64,000 bases of DNA from positions 993,001-1,057,000 of the forward strand of contig JACCIC010000030.1 in assembly GCA_018907035.1 (NCBI GenBank), read 5' to 3'. Shown here one piece after another: positions 48,719 through 58,160 of the stretch (position 1 is its first letter; the number at the start of each line of letters is the position of its first letter). The notes beneath the pieces were generated by a model. It ran no database searches. It was not told where the DNA came from and saw only the letters and a list, made by a program, of their open reading frames with translations. The stretch comes from Sycobia sp. Sy_11. Its lineage: Eukaryota; Arthropoda; Insecta; Hymenoptera; Epichrysomallidae. Made by a program: the position numbers and the translations under genes.

Positions 48719-49312
48719 TTATCCCTTTGGTTGTGTAGTTATCTTTGGATTTGATTTATTTTTATCCGTGCGTCCTGGCGCATTGCTGAGTTCTCGTCCT
48801 GATCTTGTCACGATATTTGTTGTGGCTAATTCAGGTGAATTTCGTGATAATGCGTCTGCGTTAGAATTTAGTTTTCCCGGTTTATACAGGACGGTATAAT
48901 CGTATTCGGAGAGTTTGAAACGCCATTTTTGTACTCGCGTGTTCAGGTCTGCTGATTTGAACCAAACTAAGGGTGGATGGTCAGTTATGATTGTGATTTT
49001 TCTTCCATATACGTAAGAACGAAATGCCTGTACGCTATGTACGACTGCTAGGGCTTCTTTTTCGTAAACCTCGTATTTAAGTTCTGCATTGCGTAAAAGT
49101 CTGGAAGTGTAAGCTATGGGTCTATCTTTCCCTATTTCTCCTTGAGATAGAATACCTCCTATAGCGTATCCTGAGGCATCAGTCGTTATATTAAATGGTT
49201 GGGTAAGGTCGGGGAATTGTAATAAAGGTGCATTACATAGAATGTTTTTTAAAGTTTGAAAAGCTTCTTCGGTTTTGTTCGACCATTCAAATGGTACGTC
49301 TTTTTGCAGCAA
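48719..49312 (-). pseudogene. Gypsy RNase H domain
   Basis: It reads from a Gypsy connection segment (VPFEWSNKTEEAFQTLKNIL) into an RNase H domain. The first Asp is in NITTDASGYAIGGIL, the Glu in KYEVYEKEALAVV, and the second Asp in ITIITDHPPLVWF. The domain ends NSNADALSRN. The first part is out of frame with the preceding ORF. The domain itself is undamaged, but it is severed from reverse transcriptase and from integrase (about 390 nt of disrupted sequence follow). Confidence 0.85.
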
Positions 49313-49317
49313 TTTTG

Positions 49318-49872
49318 TTAATGGTTTTGCAATTGCAGCGAATCTTTTTCAATAAATCTGCGGTAATATCCGGCTAAGCCACCAATCCGACAATCTTCTG
49401 TGGGGAGTTCACGCTCCTTCAAGCATTTTGCACAAGCGCTTTTTTGTTGAATCTCTACGATTGCATCAATGGAGAGCAGCGAGTACTGTTGTACCTCTGG
49501 GTCTCCCAGTGTACCCCTGATGCCATAAAGGGCTCTAAGAGTGTTAGTATCAAGTGGTTGCAAGTTATTATTGTGTGTGGAAAGTTTAGGGATAGTGTAG
49601 TGTTTGGACCAGCACGCTGAGCACTTATCCTTTAGTTTACCACCTAAACAGTGAATGCAAAGTGTATGTTTAAACAGTCTGGTGCGCTCTTCTGGGCTGA
49701 GTGTCTGGCATGCATGTACAAATGCCCCTTGGATTTGGGCAGTGCATTCACCGAACAGTTCTTCTCGACGGAGTGCCTTCAATCTGGTTTCTTTTTGTTT
49801 TCGCAGTTGTCCTCGTTTCTTTTGTGAGGCTTTATTAGCCTTCTTCACTGTCTGATATCCTGGATTATCCAC
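49318..49872 (-). pseudogene. Chimeric ORF: Cys-rich unknown protein fused to the end of reverse transcriptase
   Basis: About 184 codons (the frame opens with GTG; no early ATG, so the true start is unclear). The first roughly 160 residues are Lys/Arg-rich then Cys-rich (CIHCLGGKLKDKCSACW, two Cys-x-x-Cys pairs, and later CAKC) and do not resemble Gag, protease or reverse transcriptase. The last 23 residues switch abruptly to GLAGYYRRFIEKD, the conserved thumb motif at the end of Gypsy reverse transcriptase. A one-base frameshift near 49340 then separates it from the RNase H frame. The simplest reading is a deletion or recombination that replaced gag, protease and the catalytic reverse transcriptase with foreign sequence. 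The Cys pairs could form a zinc ribbon. Function unknown. Confidence 0.7.
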
Positions 49873-50431
49873 TGGACAGAGAGAATTCAGGTAATACTCT
49901 TTTTCTGTTCTTTATTCAAATTTTCTCTCTCTCTTTTTTTTTTGACGTATTTGTCTTTGTTATATAGTTTTTTTATTTACTGGTTTTATATAATAGTATA
50001 TAAAAATATATATGTATATATATATTTTATTCGTACATTCTTATGCTCCACTTTTTGTTTTAGTTTTTATATGTAACTAAATATGTGTGTATATCTATAT
50101 ATTTTCTGTATGTGTATATATATGCATTATATATATTTTTTCAATATGTCTCATTGACTCACGTATAGGTAAGTATTGACATGTATACATAGACACATGT
50201 GTATACACATATACGCATATACACACATATATTATTTTATATTTTGTACTACTTATATATATATGTATGTATTCACTATATGTGTGTATATATACGTTTC
50301 CATTCCTTTTATATCATGACTTTGAATGTTTTTGGAAATATTAGTTGTGAATTATTTTTGTTATTATTGATTGTGATATTTTATTAATTGTTACAGTTTT
50401 TATTTCAATTGTTTAATGCCAAGTGCAAGTG
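49873..50431 (-). other. 5' untranslated leader of the retrotransposon
   Basis: AT-rich with TATG/TGTG simple sequence. No Gag-like frame between the primer site and the chimeric ORF. Confidence 0.6.
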
Positions 50432-50449
50432 ATCCCGGCTGAGCCCCCA
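50432..50449 (-). promoter_or_regulatory. Primer binding site, tRNA-Pro type
   Basis: TGGGGGCTCAGCCGGGAT on the element strand. It matches the complement of a tRNA-Pro 3' end in 16 of 18 positions as I recall that tRNA. It starts 16 nt inside the 5' LTR boundary, a larger gap than usual. Confidence 0.6.
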
Positions 50450-50465
50450 ACATTTTAAAGTGTTA

Positions 50466-51594
50466 TGTGACGTCCGGGCACACATGCCCTTTCGTACAAT
50501 AACTTTATAAGAAGCGCATACGTATATTGTTCATATACGTAGGCGGCTTCGATTATCACTTGGTTATATTCGAGCCTGGAGTTTCCTCCACTAACTCGGG
50601 AACATCAAACGCTCGAAAGTAGATGAAGGATGAAATGAAGGTATTTTTTTTATGATGATACCTAATCTGTTTTACCTGGGCTAGAGTCCAAGGGTTCTTT
50701 TGGATATTTATTTCCTTCGTTTCTTGAAAGAAATAAGTATCTCCCTCGGCGTACTGGCCTAGTTCCCTAACTTATATAAAAAAAACGAGGGGCATGTATG
50801 ATCCTACCTCACAAGAGGATCAGTCACTTCCCCGGATCGTGGAGATGTATGAAGTATAAGAGAGAGAGAGAAAAGAGAAATGTGAAATTTTTTTTTTATA
50901 TTGAATATTTATTTTGTATTTTTACTTACTGACAAGGTGAGAGAGGGCTTTATATACCCGAAAAAGTCCATGATCCCTCTCTCTGCTCCTCGATTTTATC
51001 GTTTTTTTATTACTTTATCTATTTCACTTATATTTCGTTTAAATTTACAATTTTTGTTTTAAACGTATATTACTATTTTTGTATTGCTTATTTCTATTGT
51101 TTTTAATGTGTTCTATTTGTTATAAATATTGAATTTTGATAATTTAAACGTTAAAAATTGTACACTACCGCATCGTTAGTATACAATTTTTATTACCTCT
51201 AAGGCCTTCGTCGGAAACACCATACGCTTCTGACGTATGTACTTGCGCAAGTCAACGCCTTATTTGGGCAGATATTACACAATTGTTTTTCTCGCCCAAA
51301 CAAGATGATGACATGTTGCATGGTTTTTAGTCATCTTAGCTTCGAGTTTGCTTCTATTTTATAAAACTTATTATATATATTTATTTTTGTATATATGTAG
51401 TTGTATTTATATATACTATTATTTATATATTTATTTATATATGTATAAGTTTACGTATTATTATATTGTATACTATTTTATATATAAATGTGTATATAAT
51501 TGTTTATCTTTTATTTTTATTCTGTATATATATACTATATATATACATATAATTATATATTTATATATATATCTATATATATAGTATGTGTGCA
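50466..51594 (-). repeat. 5' LTR of the Gypsy-like element
   Basis: About 99% identical to the 3' LTR over the shared 1.05 kb, with a deletion in the AT-rich part near 51523. It carries the same TATA motif (about 50958-50945) in the orientation needed to drive the internal genes. Confidence 0.85.
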
Positions 51595-51752
51595 TAAATA
51601 TAATATTATTTATTATAAATAATTATAAATATTTAATAATTTTAAATAATGAATTAAATAATAAATATAAATAATAATGAAATAAATAATGAATAAAATA
51701 AAATAAATTAAAAGAAATAATAAATGAAATAAATAAAGAAAATTTCACTTAC

Positions 51753-51987
51753 ACTGAAACGAGTCCAGTGATTTTTCGATCTTCACGGCGTACTTTAATC
51801 ACGCCATCATTGTCCCCAATTTTTCAAGAGATAATTCTAACGAACTTTTTTCACGCCGATGCGTCTTCTCCGAGGAGCCGAATAAACGATGAATTTTTGT
51901 CATTGATTTACGCGGCACCTTCTCTGACATTGGTGGCGATTGTTTAGCAATCGTCTTGCCAACAATTTTTCCTGCTTCTACTCTCAT
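51753..51987 (-). pseudogene. SR-rich gene exon 1 (right copy)
   Basis: 62 codons then TGA, followed by 15 further codons in the same frame to a consensus donor. The duplicated copy at 37.4-37.6 kb has the same donor and start, which supports a real exon. Confidence 0.5.
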
Positions 51988-52039
51988 TTTGATGATGAAA
52001 GAAGCTGCAGGAAGATGACCAAAAGCAGCTTTCGTCGCG

Positions 52040-52160
52040 GTATTTAAAGCAATTTCAAAGTATCAGAGAAAGGAAAAGCCTTCTCTCATTGGTTCAAAAA
52101 AATCTCCTTCTTCATTTTCCATAGCTCAAAAAAAAAATGTTTTCTCATTGGTTGAATAAG
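52040..52160 (-). promoter_or_regulatory. Putative promoter of the SR-rich gene
   Basis: On the minus strand two CCAAT motifs (AACCAATGAGA, near 52155 and 52097) precede a TATA-like CTTTAAATACC (52050-52041). This is about 55-60 nt before the start codon. The left duplicate conserves the CCAAT region. Confidence 0.45.
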
Positions 52161-52589
52161 TTTCCAATCATAGTCTTTCCCTTCCCAATCCCTTCCCAAA
52201 AATACAAATAATACGAAACTAACATCGCAAGAAATTCATTTCCCATTCCCACTCATCTATCTCGGTTTACATAGACTCTATTTCATTATATATATCTCCA
52301 CACTATAAAAAAATTATGGTCAAAAATAAGGTCATTTCGGAGACGCTACAAAAGCAAATGAGAGATGTGGAAAACGATTTCTCCGTTAGCAGTAAACTGA
52401 TTATCAAAGTCATAAATCCGTATACCTGTGTAGCGGGCACGCTCACTGCCCCCCCCCCGCCTTCCCCCTTGCGCACGCGTGCGGTCTTGTATCCATAGAA
52501 GGGGGGGTCCCTTTCACTTTTCTTTCGAGTGGAAATGGGTCTGGGAATGATGAGTTTTCCAATGCTATATAGCTACAAGAAAAGGTCGT

Positions 52590-53345
52590 TGTCTAAAAGC
52601 CTCGTGGAGTGAAAATATACAAAATAAACTTGTCGAAATCATACGTAACCAATATGTATAGAATCTTACATGATATTAGGAGAGTATGCGGAACGTTCTC
52701 ATCAAGAAAAAACCTACATATTAATTGCATGGTAATTGATAATAATTTTGTTATTGATTTGGCCGCATATCGTTCATTAGAGTAGCATTCGTGGAGTTCA
52801 CGGAAATCATATTTAAATAGTCGAAAGCACTAATTTAAGTGTAATAAAAAAACTATAAAAGTTTCCTAAGAGTCTTGTAGACTGAAAATATACAAAATAA
52901 AATTTTTCGAACACAAGCGTCACGAATATGCATAGAATCTTACACCATATTAAAAGAGTAAGTGGAACGTTTTCACATCTTATGTTCTCAGCTCGAAAAT
53001 AACCTCAATTTCAATGGCAAGGCTATAATTTCTTTATTGATTGATCGCATATCGTTCATTAGAGATGCATTCGTAGAGATCACGGAAATCATATTTAAAT
53101 AGCCGAAAACAGTACTTCAAGTGTAATAAAAAAACTATAAAAGTTTCCTAAGAGTCGTAGACTGAAAATATACAAAATAAATTTTTCGAAAGTAAGCGTC
53201 ACCAATATGCATAAAATCTTACACCATATTAAAAGCGTATGTGGAGCGTTTTTACAACTTATGTTCTCATCACGAAAACAAACTCAATGCCAATGGCATG
53301 GTCATAATTTTATTATTGGTATGCCACATATAAGAAAGTAGGAAG
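52590..53345. repeat. Tandem array of about 275-bp units (three copies)
   Basis: The landmark GAAAATATACAAAATAAA occurs at 52611, 52884 and 53164 (spacings 273 and 280). Each unit also has AGAATCTTACA-type, CGCATATCGTTCATTAGAG-type and AAAAACTATAAAAGTTTCC-type blocks. The third unit is shortened at its end. Confidence 0.85.
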
Positions 53346-53394
53346 AAAACAAATAAAACAGTAAAACTAAAAGCTAAAGGCATAATGACAAATT

Positions 53395-53850
53395 TCAAGG
53401 CGCACTGCCCGCTCTTCCAGGCATTCGAAAGGCACCTTGAGTAATTCGTCGGTGTGACGTCGAACGGGAAATCAAATAAGTGGAGATGTGAGAAAGATTA
53501 TTTAAATAGACAATTGATAATATTACGAAGCGAAACTCTTAAAATTATTCTATTAGTCCTCCATTAGCAACCAACAGAAAAAAAGAAAAAAAACAACTAA
53601 AAAGTAGAATTAATAGCTATAGGCATACTGGCACATTTCAAGGCGCACTGCCCGCTCCTCGAGGCACTTCTCGATTCGAAAGGCACCTTGAGTAATTCGT
53701 GGGTGTGACGTCGGACGGGATACTGGCATAATTTTGAGGAGTGGGAGTGTGCCAGAATGAATGTATACATTCTGGCACAGTTTTGCTGTGCCAGAATGCC
53801 TATGTGCCAGTATGCCTGTAGCCTATCTACTAGAATTTGACCTTAGATTT
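53395..53850. repeat. End block of the repeat array with inverted repeats
   Basis: It contains two copies of TTTCAAGGCGCACTGCCCGCTC (53394 and 53637), each followed by GAAAGGCACCTTGAGTAATTCG. Then come a palindrome and three nested copies of TGTGCCAG(A/T)ATGCC. A degraded version ends the left fragment near 38.9 kb. Confidence 0.7.
53748..53779. repeat. 12-bp perfect palindrome arms
   Basis: TGTGCCAGAATG, eight-base spacer AATGTATA, then CATTCTGGCACA. A further half-site follows 8 nt later. Confidence 0.85.
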
Positions 53851-55781
53851 TCATACTCTGCGTATAGGCCTACGGCCGATGTAGCTTGGGTCCATTTTTA
53901 AATCTAGAAACATTTTCACAGAAAGTTTCTTTTACGAGATGCATGTCGTTCGCACTTTAAGCCAGAATTCGTATAGTTTATTTTCTATTAAATAAGTCTA
54001 CTTCCTTGCGTTCCACAAATTCAAAATATAAGGATGATAATTATTATTTTTAAAATATTGCGTATTAAATGCATTAAATTATATGATACCTTTTACCCCG
54101 TACGTGTTACTAATAATTCACAAAAGTCCACTAAGGCTTAATTCATTTACTGTATTTTATAATTTTTCATTGTTGATAATGTCGATGAATGTCTTAACCA
54201 ATAGACCTCTATTCGAAATAAAGGACAAGTGATTGAAATAGCATTATCATGTTAAAATTATTACTTATTATGATACACGCAATACTTACTATTGAATTAA
54301 ATTGTATCATCGTTAAACATTGGAAAGAAACGAATACAAATATCAGTAGTCAATTAAACCAGATCGATGTATTGTATTTTTATGGCAGAACCGCTGTTTC
54401 ATAAATTTCAACTTACCGTTGTAATATTAAAAAAGCTCCACTGTTTGCAAAATTATATAATTCATGTCTTGTAACGGAAAAAATATTTCACATTTTTGCT
54501 GTTTTATTGGTAATTTAAAAATAGTAAATTACATTAAAACTTTCAAAGTTGTTTAAGATATTATGATAACTATAAATAATAAGTAAATAAAAAGAAAGCT
54601 AAGGGAATAAACTAAGATCGTGCATGTGGCGGGCACGAATAGCATCATAAAAAATATAGTCAATAAATTAAAAAATTGGGTTAAAAGTTGAAAACTACGG
54701 GACATGAAACACTACTGTAGCACTTAAGAATTTCTGTCTCATATAGTTGTTAAGATTTGACAAGAAAGAAATGTAAAAATCAAGTAAATCTCTGTTATAT
54801 CATAATTATAATTCTGTAGATGAAATTAGCACACGACGATAAAATTCATGTGAATGACAGCTATTTTTTATATAAAATGATGCGACAACTTCGTAAACAA
54901 TTCTCTTTCTTAAAAATATTGTTTTTACTAAAGATACAAATCAGCGAAACAAGGACCTTTGTATAAAGAGGATATTTATGTGTAACACTGAAAATATTGT
55001 AAATATTAATGTATTGTATAATATGTATAATATAATAAGAATGTAAAAATTACATTTCAAATAAAATTAAATACATATTGATCCGATATTATATTATTTT
55101 AATATAATTTAATATATCACCCTTAAATATATTTTTCAACATACATATAATTTTATTGATCTAGTTTTTGAAAACATTGAAATATTAGTGTTAAATCGTT
55201 GAGAACATTAAAGTTTATATAGATTTTGCCGTAGACTTACTTTCATATGATATTTTCAGGATTGGATGGAAGATTAATATTGGAACCAATGTTAGTTCAT
55301 TTAATATAATTTAAAATTTTTTTTACGTATACGTCTAAGATTAGATGGTAGCAATTTTAGTGAGGAGCCCAACCGGTGGTTCAGAGCGAAACGTATATAA
55401 ACTTTAATTTTTCTTGAATACTTTCATACTAAAATTTTTATCTTTTTAAAAAATATTTGATATATCATAGATTGGTAAAGTTATACTTATTGTGAAAAAA
55501 AAAATTATTTTATTTCTTTCTTTTTTTTTAATATTTACTGTAAGTTTTATATGTGAATTAAAATTCATCTGTAATATTTCATATTTAATTTTAAATTAAT
55601 TTAAAAACACATTGTCATTTATGCATTATTTATTAGACACTATACATAAGGAGAACAGATGTAAAAAATTAATATTTTAGATTTTGTAAATCAATTGTAA
55701 AATGAAACTTCATTATTTATACAATATTAAATGATTCATAAGTTGGATTTTTATATTATTACCAATATAGCTTTTTATTAG
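53851..55781. other. Non-coding stretch, no gene seen
   Basis: Unique AT-rich DNA. A weak exon-like piece (acceptor ATATTTTCAG at 55250-55259, then about 16 codons and a stop) is too short to support. Confidence 0.45.
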
Positions 55782-56138
55782 AAAAATGTAAAACAAGCAG
55801 AAGAACAAAATATTTTTAAATTAATTATTGAACGTTTAGATGACGAGCAGGTAAGAATTTATCGTTCAAAAAAAAATTTCTTAAACGAAGAAAAGCTATT
55901 TGGAAATGCAGATCTAGAAATAGATACAAATAGAAACAAAGCATATATCAAAGATGGTAATGTACACTCGCGATATTTTTTGTGTACAAATGTATATGCA
56001 AAGAATATTTGTATTATAGCGGTATTCAAATTAAATTTTAAAGGGTTTCATAGATTATCTCTAGAATTACAAATTCTCAATAAAAAATTTACTATTTTTA
56101 CAATAGCTTCTTCAAGGCTTGACTTTTTATACTCGTAA
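55782..56138 (+). CDS. 118-codon stop-free stretch, possible terminal exon
   Basis: After CTTTTTATTAG (acceptor-like) the frame is open for 118 codons to TAA, which is long for sequence of this AT content. The product is charged (VKQAEEQNIFKLIIERLDDE, QVRIYRSKKNFLNEEKLFGN, ADLEIDTNRNKAYIKDGN). There is no useful start codon, so it would be an internal or last exon. An alternative donor CAG|GTAAGA at about 55852 would shorten it. No family recognised. It could also be a transposon relic. Confidence 0.3.
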   Translation, partial: KNVKQAEEQNIFKLIIERLDDEQVRIYRSKKNFLNEEKLFGNADLEIDTNRNKAYIKDGNVHSRYFLCTNVYAKNICIIAVFKLNFKGFHRLSLELQILNKKFTIFTIASSRLDFLYS

Positions 56139-56457
56139 TTCACACTCAAACTTTAATTTTTTGCATTATTAAAAAATCATGATAGAAAAGTATTGCAGTC
56201 TGTAAGAATGTTCAAGTTACCAATTGTGTAACTCTATTCTAAATTTGAAGAATTTCCCTATGGCAACTCGGCGTCAAATCTACATTGTTCCAAAATTATT
56301 CCTGAAATTTTAGGATACTATAGAATGCTATACTCATATTAATGTACGTCTCTCTCGGCTCGTTCTTGCCCTTTAAGGCCAATTATTCGTATAAGGTCGC
56401 TTGCCAATTTTTATCGAAAAATCGTTATGTTGTATGCATGAAACAGCAGTTACTCAC

Positions 56458-56561
56458 CTCTGCGATGTGTATACACGAATTTCTATACGTGTATCGAGAT
56501 TTCTCATTATTGTCGGCATGTGCGGGCTTTGTGACGTAGTCGCGCACTTTCGCGCGAGCAT
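56458..56561 (-). CDS. Possible first coding exon, minus strand
   Basis: ATG at 56561 opens 34 codons ending at a very good donor (AGAG|GTGAGTAAC). The frame stays open upstream to about 56640. The exon is CpG-rich in an AT-rich setting. It lies on the same strand as the DRC5-like gene and could be an upstream exon of it, but the residues (MLARKCATTSQSPHMPTIMR) show no family feature. Confidence 0.25.
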
Positions 56562-56965
56562 CGACTCGATTTCGTGCCGGGGACGCAACAGAACAATATA
56601 ATGCGAGATAGATTCGACGATATTTTTGAATTATTTGTTAGTTATATGCTCAATAGCTTTTTTTCAACCAGTCCTCTATAAAGTTATGATAATAAATAGA
56701 TCATTTATTTTTGCCCACGAGTGTGTATATGTATATGTATATATATGATAATATTTCGAATTTCTTTGGGCTAATAAAACGCAATGCGTTTTTACTTTTA
56801 CTACGTTTCGTTGACAACTATCGCCGATCTCTTAAGGCGAATTAAAATTAGAAATAAACGGTAAGATGTGCTAAGTCAAATTGAGTTTGATTTAGAACGT
56901 CATGCTTAGCTTACTTACTTAGTCTTATTAGCCCAAACTAGATCGAAATATTATGATACATTTCA

Positions 56966-57001
56966 CACACACACACACACACACACACACGCGCGCGCGC
57001 G
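56966..57001. repeat. Compound (CA)n(CG)n microsatellite
   Basis: Second example of CA repeats running into CG repeats, as at 23.05 kb. Confidence 0.9.
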
Positions 57002-58108
57002 CACATATACTCTATAAATTTAGATATATACTGGCGAAAGGTTCGTATTTGCATATTATACGTTTAGAAAGAACAATCTCAATAATCGGTTATAAAAATG
57101 ATAGATTTGCTCGACTTAGACAAACTTAAAATATTCTTATATGGTCACTTATTGTATAATTTATTCAAGATAGCCATATAAGGCTGGATGGGGAGCAAGG
57201 AAATAGAAAGGGCAAATTTTAAATATGCAAATTTTTTATCGTATCCTATTATGTGAGCACAGGCTCGCAAGGTAAAAGTAATATATATATATATATATGC
57301 GCGATATTCGCAGTTTTGTCACTGACGCGGCACTTTTATTTGTAAGATAAAAATTTAGCCTCGAAAATAAAAAATAAGAAGGGAAACAGTGTACGAACGG
57401 CATCCTGTAAATGCGCGATGTTTTATGTACAATGAAAGAATCGTACAATTTTTTTTATATTATTTGATTGAAATCAAGTAGTCGAAAGATTTTGTTTCGG
57501 TATTATTTGTGTTGGCAATCGACTCGGAACACTCGTACATAAAATAATATTGGTATAACAGTCGAAGAGTTGAGTTTTCGTTCTAAGTATCGATAGCCGA
57601 GCCGTCTCTCGCACGTTTTTTTTATTATACTAATAAATAATTCTAGGTATAAACATCTTTTTAAGGTATACCTATTCGTATAGATAACGAGCAATGTGGT
57701 CTCTTCGACAAATTCGGTGCAAAAATTTGTTTTTTATTTTTTTTTTTTTTAAACGGTTCCCATTTATCTCCGAAGATACATGTATATTTTGTAAAAAAAA
57801 AAAATTTATAATACGTTAACGATCGAAGAAGAGAATAATCGCTTAATACAACAACTTAGCATCGTACCATTTCAATTATAAAACGAACCGGCGCACTTCT
57901 GCGATCGGTCTGACAGCCGTGCGGACTTTTATTGCATACGATATTACGGAGCGGCCGGGGTTAATGTACCGCGCACTGAGAAATTTCACGCGAGTTAAAT
58001 GTATTAAGTTTATAGCCTAATGGACTGGGGATGCTACCCGCAGACAAGTTCATTATCCCAAGAAAATATTAACTTCCGGGAGTGGCTTTCGAGTGATGTG
58101 GACTCGTG

Positions 58109-58113
<5 letters not shown>

Positions 58114-58158
<45 letters not shown>
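58114..58158. repeat. (CA)n microsatellite
   Basis: About 45 nt of alternating CA. Confidence 0.95.

Positions 58159-58160
<2 letters not shown>

Larger units (their letters stand above)
42769..51595 (-). mobile_element. Ty3/Gypsy LTR retrotransposon with env, defective, 8.8 kb
   Basis: Two direct LTRs flank a minus-strand internal region with a Pro-type primer site, a chimeric 5' ORF, RNase H, integrase and an envelope-type glycoprotein. The pol order RNase H then integrase and the integrase sequence are Ty3/Gypsy-like. The presence of env makes it errantivirus-like in layout. Gag, protease and the reverse transcriptase core are absent and several stops and frameshifts are present, so it cannot move on its own. 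LTRs differ at only about ten substitutions plus one deletion, so insertion was recent. A possible 4-bp target duplication AAAT lies at each end, though AT-rich surroundings make chance likely. Related diverged LTRs occur at 36.5, 36.9 and 39.8 kb. Confidence 0.9.
42293..51987 (-). pseudogene. Two-exon Ser/Arg-rich gene split by an LTR retrotransposon in its intron
   Basis: Exon 1 (51987-51753, 235 nt) starts at ATG after a TATA/CCAAT promoter and ends at T|GTAAGT, phase 1. Exon 2 (42507-42293, 215 nt) follows acceptor ATCTTATTTTCAG and completes the split codon. Together they make 450 nt (150 codons including stop). The product would be basic at the N-terminus (VPRKSMTKIHRLFG), then helical (LKYAVKIEKSLDSF), then PDATELDKYFPM, then a Ser/Arg/Cys repeat region and an acidic end. 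One TGA (51801-51799) interrupts exon 1, so this copy is probably dead unless read through. The 9.2-kb intron is almost all retrotransposon: removing 42769-51595 leaves about 420 nt. I do not recognise the family. It may be a Maverick-borne or host gene. Confidence 0.5.
51745..52590 (-). repeat. Right copy of the direct duplication
   Basis: Same orientation as 37375-38340. Both copies share the C-run after GGGCACGCTCACTG and the CCAATGCTATATAGCTAC end block. Confidence 0.75.
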
